This document shows, piece by piece, positions 1 through 6,878 of a DNA stretch of 10,053 nucleotides. Position 1 is the first letter of the stretch, and each line of letters opens with the position of its first letter. The DNA is taken from NCBI GenBank assembly GCA_964477275.1, contig CAYZDV010000072.1, forward strand, positions 1 to 10,053. The letters run 5' to 3'. A program made the translations under genes and the position numbers. The notes below the pieces were generated by a model that searched no databases, had not been told where the DNA came from, and saw nothing but the letters and a program-made list of their open reading frames with translations. This stretch comes from CAYZDV01 sp964477275 (GTDB lineage: Bacteria; Acidobacteriota; Aminicenantia; Aminicenantales; Aminicenantaceae).

Positions 1-981
1 GGCGACTGCTCCCTGAAATTTTTTTCCTCTGACGGAAGCACTATCCACATCCGGGCAGAAGTTGTGAATTTTCTCTTCGACCCTCAAGGCCAGGTCGAGA
101 ATTTTATGGCCGAAAAAAAGGCCAGGGCTATCAAACAGGACAAAGACGGCAGCCAGGAGAGCCTTTTTGAAGGGGAAACGCTGACCTTCTCCGGCAGGGA
201 TGAAGTTCTTCGCGTCGAGAAGGGCAGAGGAATGGAGGAAGCTCGAATGTCCTCCGCAGCCAGCGATATCCTGGCCGGAGAGATCGCTGTTGACACCCGG
301 AGCAATAACCTCGAAGCCAGAGAAAGGGTCAAGGCTATCTTGAAAGCCGGGGAGGAAGAGAAGAAACAAGGAGGCATTTTTTCCGGAGAACAGGCCGTCT
401 TCCTCGCCGCTCGTGAGTTGAGATATTTCGACGACCAGAAGCGTTTTCTTTTCAGTGGAGAGGTCAGAGCCTGGCAGGAGAAGAAAACGCTAACTGCTGA
501 AGAAATCGAGCTTTTTGAGGAGACGGGAAACGTGTCCTGCAGGGGAGGCGTCACCTTTGTCATTCCTCATCAGCCGGAGGAAGGCGAAGAGGGAAGGCTG
601 GAGATTTCCTCTGCGCAAATGAACTCCCGTTCCGAGGACAATCGGGTTTCTTTCCAGGGTAACTGCTCCTTGGGGGCCAGGGGTATCCAGCTTCGCAGCC
701 GCTCGATTGTTGTCCACCTGGAGGAGGACGGCCGGGTGGGAAGCATTGTCGCCAGAGAGGAGGTGGCGATCGTTCACAGCCTCGGTGAAGCCAGGGGCGG
801 GGAAGCCCGCTACAACCCGGAGACAGAGGTTCTCATCCTTTCGGGGAATGCTGTTTTCACCGACAGCAACAAGGGAACAACCGAGGCGGATAAATTGACT
901 TTTTACCTGGCCGATGGTAGAATTCTCGTTGAAAACATCAGCGGAGAAAGGTCTGTAAGTATATTAAAACGTGAGAGATGA
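1..981 (+). CDS. lptA: LptA/OstA-like LPS transport protein, 5' partial
   Basis: Probable periplasmic beta-jellyroll protein of the LPS export bridge, which passes lipopolysaccharide from the LptBFG(C) inner-membrane complex to LptD. The frame is open from base 1, so the GTG at 64 is probably internal and the true start lies upstream; no signal peptide is visible for that reason. The 326 visible residues show repeated OstA-type strands. Examples are a 'YFDDQKRFLFSGEV' turn near codons 142-155 followed by 'LTAEEIEL', and a C-terminal 'ARYNPETEVLILSGNAVF' with 'TTEADKLTFYL' (codons about 269-302). Canonical LptA is about 185 aa, so this is larger and could be an LptC-LptA type fusion or a multi-repeat OstA protein. 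It overlaps lptB in an ATGA (978-981), as expected for lptA-lptB. The family call is good; LptA versus LptC or a fusion cannot be settled from this fragment. Confidence 0.75.
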   Translation, partial: GDCSLKFFSSDGSTIHIRAEVVNFLFDPQGQVENFMAEKKARAIKQDKDGSQESLFEGETLTFSGRDEVLRVEKGRGMEEARMSSAASDILAGEIAVDTRSNNLEARERVKAILKAGEEEKKQGGIFSGEQAVFLAARELRYFDDQKRFLFSGEVRAWQEKKTLTAEEIELFEETGNVSCRGGVTFVIPHQPEEGEEGRLEISSAQMNSRSEDNRVSFQGNCSLGARGIQLRSRSIVVHLEEDGRVGSIVAREEVAIVHSLGEARGGEARYNPETEVLILSGNAVFTDSNKGTTEADKLTFYLADGRILVENISGERSVSILKRER

Positions 982-1712
982 AGGACAGCCTGGAAGCCCT
1001 CGAGCTGGAAAAGAGCTATCGCAAAAAGAGAGTTCTGGAGGGGGTGTCTCTGCATGTTAAAAAAGGCGAAGTCGTCGGACTTTTGGGACCGAATGGAGCC
1101 GGCAAAACGACCACGTTTTCTCTCATTCTCGGGCTCACTCCTCAGGATTCAGGCCGCATTTTCCTCGATGGGGAGGACATCACAGCCTTTCCCATGTACA
1201 TCAGGGCTCGAAAAGGCTTGTGCCTTCTTCCTCAAGAGCCATCCGCTTTCCGCAAGCTGAGCGTCGAGGATAATCTCCGCTCCATCCTGGAGACGATGCG
1301 CCATATTCCTGCGGGCGGAAACAACGCAGTGAGGAAGATGTTGGAGGAGTTCGGACTGGAAAAACTGGCCAGAGCCAAGGCCTATACTCTCTCAGGAGGA
1401 GAGAGGCGGAGGCTGGAAATTGCCCGGGCTTTGCTCACATCGCCCCGGTTCATGCTTCTCGACGAGCCTTTTACCGGGATCGATCCTCTGGCCATACTCG
1501 ACTTGCAGGACATCATTCTTTCTTTGAAAGAAAGGGGCATCGGGATTCTGCTGACCGATCACAGCGTGCGGGATGCGCTCAAGATTACAGACAGGGCATA
1601 TATCATCGACAAAGGGCGGATTCTTAAAGAAGGGACTCCCCGGGACCTGGTTGTTTCTGAGGAAGTGAGGTCGAGGTATCTCGGCGAGGGCTTTCGCTTT
1701 CCTGAGGGATAA
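978..1712 (+). CDS. lptB: LptB, LPS export ABC transporter ATPase
   Basis: Cytoplasmic ATPase that powers LPS extraction from the inner membrane with LptF/LptG, which are not in this window. The 244-aa length fits the family (about 240). All ABC motifs are visible: Walker A GPNGAGKT at residues 37-44, Q-loop Gln86 in 'LLPQEPS', signature LSGGE at 138-142, Walker B 'FMLLDE' at 158-163 with catalytic Glu163, D-loop 'GIDP' at 167-170 and switch His195 in 'LLTDHSV'. The 'LLPQEPSAFRKLSVEDNL' stretch and the 'TDHSVRDAL' H-loop are characteristic of LptB rather than of amino-acid importers. The ATG overlaps the upstream stop (ATGA), suggesting translational coupling to the LptA-like gene. The next gene, rpoN, starts 27 nt after its stop. 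Confidence 0.96.
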   Translation: MKDSLEALELEKSYRKKRVLEGVSLHVKKGEVVGLLGPNGAGKTTTFSLILGLTPQDSGRIFLDGEDITAFPMYIRARKGLCLLPQEPSAFRKLSVEDNLRSILETMRHIPAGGNNAVRKMLEEFGLEKLARAKAYTLSGGERRRLEIARALLTSPRFMLLDEPFTGIDPLAILDLQDIILSLKERGIGILLTDHSVRDALKITDRAYIIDKGRILKEGTPRDLVVSEEVRSRYLGEGFRFPEG

Positions 1713-1738
1713 AGCAGGAGATTGTCCGGAAAAGACTC

Positions 1739-3229
1739 ATGGCTTTAAGACAGAGACTTGACCAAAGGCAGGTTCAGAAGTTGATCCTTGCCCCCGCACT
1801 CCAGCAAGCCATCAAGCTCCTTCCCCTGACCAACCTGGAGCTCATCGAGATTATCGACACCGAGCTTTCCCAGAACCCGATGCTCGAGTTTGTCGAAGAG
1901 AGCGTGGAAAATCCTCCGGGAAAAGAGCCGGAAGCGGGTGAGAAAGCTCAGGAGGAAGGAGCAAGAGACGAAGAGACCATGCCGGGAGATATGGCACCAG
2001 AGAAAACCGCTGAAGGCGAGGAAGGAATCGGGGATACGGAATTTGAGTCCTATTTTCAGGAATACTTCGATGATGGGTTCCGCTCCCTGTTTTTCGAGAA
2101 AAAAGAAGTTCTCAACCTGGAGAACATCGTCTCCACCAGCCCCTCTCTGTGGGACCACCTCAACTGGCAGGCCAACCTGACTTTTTTCGACAAAAAAGAT
2201 AAAGAGATCGCCCAATACATCATCGGGAACATCAACGAGGACGGCTATCTGACGGCTTCGGTCACGGAAATCGCTGAGACCCTGAAAGTCTCCGAAAAAA
2301 AAGTGAGCGAGATCAGAGAGACGATCAAAGGATTTGACCCTGTCAGCGTGGGCAGCCTCGACCTCCAGGAAGCCCTCCTCTGCCAGATGGACCATTTTCA
2401 GATCAAGGATGAGGTTACCCGCACCATCGTTGAGCAGCACCTCCATCTTCTGGAAAAGTCCGACTACTCCCAGCTGGCCAGGGTGCTCGGCATTTCTCTT
2501 TCTTCTGTAAAGTACCACATCGAAGCCATCAAGCATCTGGACCCCACTCCTGGGAGGAAATACAGCCAGGAGAAAACGACCTATGTTGTCCCGGACATCA
2601 TCGTCAGCAAGGAAGAGAATGAGCTGAAGATCACACTGAATAACGAAGGGTTGCCCCGCTTGAGGATCAACGGCTACTATAAGAAGCTATTGGCCAAGGC
2701 AGGAACGGAGAATCCCGAGGCCCAGAAATTCTTGAAGGATAAGCTGAAAAAAGCGTTCTGGTTTCTCAGAAGCCTGGACCAGAGGGATCAGACGATTTAT
2801 AAAGTGGCCAGGTACATCGTGGACAAACAGAAGGACTTCATCGAAAAAGGCATCGAGCACATCAAGCCCCTCACTCTCGTCGAACTGGCCCGGGAGATCG
2901 GGGTCCATGAGTCCACGGTGGGACGAGTGGTTGCCAACAAATACATGATGACGCCCCGGGGGGTCTTTTCGCTGAAGTATTTTTTCCACAAATCCCTTTC
3001 CGGAGATTTTGGAGAGGAAATCTCCTCTTTGAGGATCAAAGACAGAATCAGGAAGCTGATTGAGACCGAAGACAAAGGGAGTCCTTTGAGCGACATTGAA
3101 ATCGTCGACATCATCACCAGGGAAAATTTGAAGATCGCTCGGCGGACAGTGGCAAAATACAGAAAACAGCTCAAGATCGCCCCTTCCCATATCAGGAAGA
3201 GAAAGTTCAAGATGGAGGAAAGCGGATGA
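1739..3229 (+). CDS. rpoN: RNA polymerase sigma-54 factor
   Basis: Alternative sigma factor that directs RNA polymerase to -24/-12 promoters and needs an AAA+ enhancer-binding protein for open-complex formation. The 496 aa show all three regions. Region I (about 1-50) has the Gln/Leu-rich 'LAPALQQAIKLLPLTNLEL' and 'LSQNPMLE'. An acidic region II linker (about 51-118) is very Glu-rich. The core-binding region begins near 125 and contains 'GFDPVSVGSLDLQEAL' (198-213). In most homologues that segment reads PxGVGARDL, so the Gly and Arg are changed here. The HTH is 'LVELAREIGVHESTVGRVVANKYM' (about 380-403), followed by 'PRGVFSLKYFF'. The RpoN box ARRTVAKYRK at 467-476 is intact and should read the -24 GG element. 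It ends in an ATGA overlap with hpf. A matching -24/-12 promoter occurs in this same window at 9087-9103. Confidence 0.97.
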   Translation: MALRQRLDQRQVQKLILAPALQQAIKLLPLTNLELIEIIDTELSQNPMLEFVEESVENPPGKEPEAGEKAQEEGARDEETMPGDMAPEKTAEGEEGIGDTEFESYFQEYFDDGFRSLFFEKKEVLNLENIVSTSPSLWDHLNWQANLTFFDKKDKEIAQYIIGNINEDGYLTASVTEIAETLKVSEKKVSEIRETIKGFDPVSVGSLDLQEALLCQMDHFQIKDEVTRTIVEQHLHLLEKSDYSQLARVLGISLSSVKYHIEAIKHLDPTPGRKYSQEKTTYVVPDIIVSKEENELKITLNNEGLPRLRINGYYKKLLAKAGTENPEAQKFLKDKLKKAFWFLRSLDQRDQTIYKVARYIVDKQKDFIEKGIEHIKPLTLVELAREIGVHESTVGRVVANKYMMTPRGVFSLKYFFHKSLSGDFGEEISSLRIKDRIRKLIETEDKGSPLSDIEIVDIITRENLKIARRTVAKYRKQLKIAPSHIRKRKFKMEESG

Positions 3230-3750
3230 CAATCCACATCACCGCCCGTCATGCAAACCTGACACCCGAGATGAGACAGTACTGCGAAAAAAGGCTTCGG
3301 GCTCTGGAGAAGATACTGGGACAGAAGGTCGCCGCGGATATCATCCTTTCTGTTGAAAAATACAGGCATAAAGTCGAGATCAACCTCAAAATCAAGAGGG
3401 CTCTTTTGAACGTGGAGGAAGAGACCAACGATATGTCGAGTTCCCTCAGTCTGGCCTTTGACAACATCGAAAAGCGAGTCAAAAAAGAAAAGGAAAAGCT
3501 CAGAGAGCGGAAGAGAAGGACGAACAGGGAAAGAGAAACCTTCAGTCGCCCCCCCGAGGCCGAAGAGCCTCAGAAAAGAGTGATCAGGAGCCGGGATTAT
3601 TCTCTGAAGCCGATGACCCTGGAAGAAGCCTTTCTTCAGTTCGAGTTACAAGATAAAGAAGTGTTTGTCTTCCGGATACAGGGCTCTGGGAAGTGGGCGG
3701 TGATTTATCGCAGAAAAGACGGAAATTACGGCCTGGTCGAACCCGAATGA
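3226..3750 (+). CDS. hpf: Ribosome hibernation promoting factor, long form
   Basis: Binds the 30S decoding region in stationary phase and, in the long form, joins 70S ribosomes into inactive 100S dimers. The 174 aa split into an N-terminal S30AE/HPF domain (1-about 95; 'MTIHITARHANLTPEMRQYCEKRL', then basic strands) and a highly charged linker (about 88-118). The C-terminal dimerisation domain (about 120-174) carries the hallmark 'MTLEEAFLQFELQ', 'VFVFR' and 'VIYRRKDGNYGLVEP'. Length and the second domain distinguish it from short HPF/YfiA (about 95-115 aa). A GGAGG at 3214-3218 lies 7 nt before the ATG, and the start overlaps the rpoN stop (ATGA). A position directly after rpoN and before ptsN is conserved in many diderms. 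Confidence 0.96.
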   Translation: MTIHITARHANLTPEMRQYCEKRLRALEKILGQKVAADIILSVEKYRHKVEINLKIKRALLNVEEETNDMSSSLSLAFDNIEKRVKKEKEKLRERKRRTNRERETFSRPPEAEEPQKRVIRSRDYSLKPMTLEEAFLQFELQDKEVFVFRIQGSGKWAVIYRRKDGNYGLVEPE

Positions 3751-3773
3751 ATTTGAATGAGTGAGAGGAAAAA

Positions 3774-4244
3774 TTGAAACTTCAAAATCTGTTGGCGCCG
3801 GATATGATCATCGAAGAGCTGAAAGCCCGGGATAGAGACGGTGCGCTGCGGGAAATGGTCGACTTCCTGAGGAGAAAGAAGAGAGTTCTCAAGGATAAAG
3901 AGCTTTACGAAAAACTCCTTCAGAGAGAGCAACTCGGTAGCACTGCCATCGGAGAAGGGGTGGCCATCCCTCACTGCAAAATGAAGGAGGTCAAAAACCC
4001 GATCGTTTTGTTGGCCATATCCAGAAAGAGCGTTGATTTTCAATCCCTGGATGGGAAGCCTTCGTATGTTTTCTTCCTCGTCGTTTCCTCGCCTGATAAC
4101 CCGAGCCTGAACCTTCAGATTCTGGCCGCCATCGCCCATCTCGTTCGCAAGTCCGGGTCCTTGCTCAAAAAAATCCTTCAGGCGGAAAACACCAGAGAAA
4201 TACTGCGCATCATTCGAGAGGAAGAAGAGAAATTAAGTGAATAA
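3774..4244 (+). CDS. ptsN: PTS EIIA-Ntr protein
   Basis: Phosphorylatable EIIA domain of the nitrogen-related PTS. It is a regulatory output rather than a sugar carrier; in proteobacteria it affects potassium transport, sensor kinases and other targets. The 156 aa match a single EIIA-fructose/Ntr domain. The active-site His67 lies in 'GSTAIGEGVAIPHCKM' (55-70), and 'FFLVVSSPDNPSLNLQILAAIAHLV' (100-124) matches the C-terminal half of the domain. The start is TTG at 3774: the frame has a stop at 3762-3764, no ATG precedes the conserved N-terminus, and a purine-rich AGAGGA Shine-Dalgarno sits just upstream. It ends 8 nt inside the hprK reading frame. With EI and HPr encoded downstream, a complete phosphorelay to this protein is present locally. 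Confidence 0.95.
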   Translation: MKLQNLLAPDMIIEELKARDRDGALREMVDFLRRKKRVLKDKELYEKLLQREQLGSTAIGEGVAIPHCKMKEVKNPIVLLAISRKSVDFQSLDGKPSYVFFLVVSSPDNPSLNLQILAAIAHLVRKSGSLLKKILQAENTREILRIIREEEEKLSE

Positions 4245-5175
4245 AGAGAAAATTACTTCCATCACCGTCAAGGATTTCTACCTGAGGGCAAAGGATTTTC
4301 TGAAGCTGCATCCTGTCCTGGGAAGGGTTGGCTTTGCCAAAAAGCTCGGTCTTTCCGATTCGAGGAAAGGCCGTGTGCCTGTCAAGGTTTGTGGCAAAGA
4401 AGATGCCCCGGGTTGGGAATCCCTCTCTTCTGGCCAGAGAAGGAAGCTCGCCAGGGAGAGCCTGCTTGCTGAAGCATGTTGCCTTATTGTTAGTAACGGG
4501 GTTGCCTCCCCGCCCGAAATGAGGGAAGCAGCCAGAGAGAGAAAGCTGGCCATCTTTCATTCCTCGCTTTCTCAACGGAAATGCCAGGAGCGGTTGAAGG
4601 ATTTTTTTTCTGAGCTCTCTCCAGATAAGATAAAAATTTCAGGAGGATTGCTCAGGATTTTTGGTCTGGGCGTTCTCATCGTGGGCGATAGCGGCATCGG
4701 CAAGAGTGAAAGCGCGCTGGAGCTCATCTGCAGAGGGCATCGCTTCGTTTGTGATGATGTGGTCAGCATCGAAAGGGAGCCCAGCGGGGCTTTGGCGGGG
4801 ACAGCTCCGCGGCTGGTCAGAAACTTTATGGAGATCAGAGGACTGGGCATCATCAACATCAAAGAGATTTTCGGCGCCAAAGCCATCAAAAAAAATTCAT
4901 CGATCGACCTGGTCGTCAGGCTGAAGAAGTTCCAGCCTGGAAAGGAGGACGACCGGATCGGCTTGAAATTTCCGGAGGATTTTGAGATTCTGGGACGAAA
5001 GATTCCCTCGATCAACATTCCCGTGGCGCCTGGAAGGAACATCGCCTTGCTCATCGAAGTGGCCTGCCAGGTGCATCTGCTGAAGAAAAAGGGTTACTAT
5101 GCCCCTCAGGACATCGTGGGCAAACTGAACCGGGTTCTCTCTATTCGATGGGCAGATAAGAACTTGAGAGAATGA
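4237..5175 (+). CDS. hprK: HPr kinase/phosphorylase
   Basis: Bifunctional enzyme that phosphorylates HPr on Ser46 with ATP or PPi and removes that phosphate by phosphorolysis. The 312 aa contain the N-terminal regulatory domain (about 1-128) and the catalytic P-loop domain. Walker A GDSGIGKS is at 150-157, the paired aspartates Asp173-Asp174 in 'FVCDDVVSIE', the family signature 'MEIRGLGIINIKEIFGA' at 198-214, and 'IPVAPGRNIALLIEVA' at 261-276. One oddity: the His-Gly pair that precedes the P-loop strand in most family members (His140 in B. subtilis numbering, as I align it) reads Ser135-Gly136 here ('KISGGLLRIFGLGVL'). Start is GTG at 4237, overlapping ptsN by 8 nt; the Shine-Dalgarno is weak (purine run 4216-4230), consistent with coupled translation. 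Its substrate HPr is encoded downstream and keeps Ser46. Confidence 0.95.
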   Translation: MNKEKITSITVKDFYLRAKDFLKLHPVLGRVGFAKKLGLSDSRKGRVPVKVCGKEDAPGWESLSSGQRRKLARESLLAEACCLIVSNGVASPPEMREAARERKLAIFHSSLSQRKCQERLKDFFSELSPDKIKISGGLLRIFGLGVLIVGDSGIGKSESALELICRGHRFVCDDVVSIEREPSGALAGTAPRLVRNFMEIRGLGIINIKEIFGAKAIKKNSSIDLVVRLKKFQPGKEDDRIGLKFPEDFEILGRKIPSINIPVAPGRNIALLIEVACQVHLLKKKGYYAPQDIVGKLNRVLSIRWADKNLRE

Positions 5176-6029
5176 AGGACGACAGATTCCTCATCATCAC
5201 GGGATTATCGGGTTCAGGGAAGTCGGTCGTCAGCCGTTTCCTGGAGGATTTCGGCTACTACTGCATCGATAACCTTCCCGCCAAACTCATCCCCAATTTT
5301 GTCTCGCTCTGGACACGCAAAGAGGTTGAGATCGAGAGGGTTGCCCTCGTGGTCGACATTCGAGAGGCCGGCTTCGAGACCGAATTTCTGGACGTTTTGA
5401 AAACAATCCGCAAAAAGGTCAAGCCTCAACTGATTTTCCTCGATGCGTCGAATGAGACGCTGGTCAAAAGATACAGCGAAAGCCGGCGTCCTCACCCTTT
5501 GAAGAGCCGGAGGTCTGTGCTGGAGAAAATCGAGCTTGAAAGGGAGCGTCTGACCGAAATCGAGAGAATGGCCGATGAGGTGATCGACACCACCGATGCC
5601 ACCATTGCCCAGCTCAAAGAGCGACTGACCAAAAGGTTTGCCAGTCAGACCCCCTCGCGAATGCAGATCATAATCGTCTCTTTTGGCTACAAATACGGCA
5701 TCCCCCTCGACTCGGACCTGGTTTTTGACACCCGGTTTCTGCCCAATCCCTTCTACATGGAAAAATTGCGGAACAAGACCGGGAAGGATCCCAGAGTCAA
5801 GGAATATCTCCTCCAGGAAAAGGAAACGCAGAGATTTCTCTCAGAGCTCGCGCGCTTTATCGATTATCTCATTCCCAATTTCGTCAATGAAGGGAAGAGT
5901 TCCCTGACCATATCCATCGGCTGCACAGGGGGAAAACACCGTTCGGTCATCATCGGGGAACAGTTGAAAGAGCGGCTTCGGGAAAAGAAGTGCGCTGTTC
6001 GCATCTATCATCGGGATCTGTATAAATAA
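5172..6029 (+). CDS. rapZ: RapZ-family nucleotide-binding protein (YvcJ/YhbJ)
   Basis: P-loop protein of the RapZ family. In E. coli RapZ binds sRNA GlmZ and RNase E to tune GlmS and cell-envelope amino-sugar synthesis; the function in other phyla is less clear. The 285 aa have the usual length. Walker A GLSGSGKS is at 11-18, then 'DNLPAKLIP' (33-41), a Walker B-like 'QLIFLD' at 86-91, 'RRPHPL' at 105-110, and the C-terminal domain signatures 'VSFGYKYGIP' (169-178), 'DTRFLPNPF' (186-194) and 'GCTGGKHRS' (250-258). ATG overlaps the hprK stop (ATGA, 5172-5175). A hprK-rapZ pairing next to PTS genes is common in diderms. It is the last gene before the 161-nt gap that precedes the EIIA-Man gene. 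Confidence 0.95.
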   Translation: MKDDRFLIITGLSGSGKSVVSRFLEDFGYYCIDNLPAKLIPNFVSLWTRKEVEIERVALVVDIREAGFETEFLDVLKTIRKKVKPQLIFLDASNETLVKRYSESRRPHPLKSRRSVLEKIELERERLTEIERMADEVIDTTDATIAQLKERLTKRFASQTPSRMQIIIVSFGYKYGIPLDSDLVFDTRFLPNPFYMEKLRNKTGKDPRVKEYLLQEKETQRFLSELARFIDYLIPNFVNEGKSSLTISIGCTGGKHRSVIIGEQLKERLREKKCAVRIYHRDLYK

Positions 6030-6090
6030 TTCGCTGTCAGGCTTTGCTTGGAATTCTCTTGTCCTTTTGGTCACGCATCTTGAAAAAAAC

Positions 6091-6119
6091 TTAATGTTCA
6101 TGGCTTTTAATGGTAAAAT
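6091..6119 (+). promoter_or_regulatory. Possible sigma-70-type internal promoter with extended -10
   Basis: The only sizeable gap inside the plus-strand gene train (6030-6190) carries a TAAAAT -10 at 6114-6119 (5 of 6 to TATAAT), preceded by TGG at 6111-6113, an extended -10 (TGn). A weak -35 (TTAATG, 6091-6096, 3 of 6) lies at the ideal 17-nt spacing. Predicted transcription would begin near 6126 and give a leader of about 65 nt before the EIIA-Man ATG at 6191. That would let EIIA-Man, HPr and EI be made independently of the lpt-rpoN part. No terminator hairpin is visible after rapZ, so read-through from upstream is also possible. Confidence 0.4.
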
Positions 6120-6190
6120 GAGGGGCGGTCCCAAGCTTATCAGATGCGAGGAATATAAGAGACCATGATTCAGGCCGAGGAAATAGAGCA

Positions 6191-6595
6191 ATGATCGGAG
6201 GGCTCATCGTTTCTCATGGAAAGCTGGCCGAGGAACTCTTGAATGCCCTCACCATCATCATCGGTGAGGTCGTCAACATCGAGGCCATATCCATCGGTTG
6301 GTACGACGATGTGGAAGAGTCGAAAAAGAAACTCAGTCAGAGTCTGAAAAGGATCGGTCAGAAAAGCGGAGTGGTCATTTTCACCGATATGTTTGGCGGC
6401 ACAGCTTCTAACCTGAGCTTTTCATTTTTGAAGGACAATCAGGTCGAGATCATCACTGGCGTCAACCTGCCGATGCTGATCAAGTTTGTTTCCCTCCAGA
6501 GAAGCAACAAGTTAAAAGAAGTGGCCAAAAAGGTCATCGAGCAGGGAAAGAAGAACATCCACCTGGCCAGCGCCCTTTTGAGTTCCAAAGAGTAA
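6191..6595 (+). CDS. PTS EIIA component, mannose (Man) family
   Basis: Single EIIA-Man domain protein (134 aa) that accepts phosphate from HPr on His9 in 'MIGGLIVSHGKLAEELL'. The second family signature 'VVIFTDMFGGTASN' is at 61-74 with Asp66, followed by 'EIITGVNLPMLIKF' at 86-99. GAGG at 6177-6180 lies 10 nt before the ATG. No EIIB, EIIC or EIID gene follows, so it is probably a regulatory or free-standing EIIA rather than part of a mannose transporter, although partners could be encoded elsewhere. It begins the EIIA-HPr-EI group after the internal gap, and ptsH starts 13 nt past its stop. Confidence 0.93.
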   Translation: MIGGLIVSHGKLAEELLNALTIIIGEVVNIEAISIGWYDDVEESKKKLSQSLKRIGQKSGVVIFTDMFGGTASNLSFSFLKDNQVEIITGVNLPMLIKFVSLQRSNKLKEVAKKVIEQGKKNIHLASALLSSKE

Positions 6596-6608
6596 ATAAC
6601 CGGCGTCC

Positions 6609-6878
6609 ATGCTTGAGAGAAGAATTGTTATCAAGAATAAACTCGGGATGCATGCCCGGGCAGCAGTCAAATTTGTGAACACAGCCAACCGGTTCAGCTC
6701 GTTGGTCAAGATCGAGAAGGACGGGAATGTGATCGACGGGAAGAGCATCCTGGGGATACTGACGCTGGCGGCTGTCCAGGGTTCAGAGATCATTTTGCGC
6801 GTTTCAGGATGGGACAAGAAGAGGGCCCTCAAAGCCCTGACGGACCTGATCGACAATAAATTTCTCGAGAAAGAGTGA
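6609..6878 (+). CDS. ptsH: HPr phosphocarrier protein
   Basis: Small cytoplasmic phosphocarrier that receives phosphate from EI at His15 and passes it to EIIA proteins. The 89 aa fit the family. His15 lies in 'KLGMHARAAVKFV' (11-23), and the regulatory Ser46 in 'IDGKSILGILTLAA' (42-55) is intact with the hydrophobic residues that usually dock HPr kinase. Having both sites, with hprK in the same cluster, makes cross-control by Ser46 phosphorylation likely. The Shine-Dalgarno upstream of the ATG is poor, so translation may depend on the preceding gene. It is followed by ptsI in a TGATG junction. Confidence 0.97.
   Translation: MLERRIVIKNKLGMHARAAVKFVNTANRFSSLVKIEKDGNVIDGKSILGILTLAAVQGSEIILRVSGWDKKRALKALTDLIDNKFLEKE

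Noticed and set aside
64..66. GTG at 64 as the start of the first gene
   Set aside because: The same frame is open and protein-like back to base 1, and there is no Shine-Dalgarno before 64, so the gene very likely begins outside the window.
1745..2536. Antisense open frame (263 codons) opposite rpoN
   Set aside because: Shadow of the sigma-54 gene, with no supporting start signal or recognisable motif.
6068..6083. Sigma-54-like sequence TGGTCACG-CATC-TTGA after rapZ
   Set aside because: It resembles the -24/-12 consensus, but the spacing between GG and the -12 position is 11 nt instead of 10, and the invariant GC of the -12 box is GA.
6165..6194. 9-codon open frame (M-I-Q-A-E-E-I-E-Q) overlapping the EIIA-Man start in ATGA
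   Set aside because: It could act as a coupling leader peptide, but it is too short to distinguish from chance and its own ribosome binding site is not convincing.
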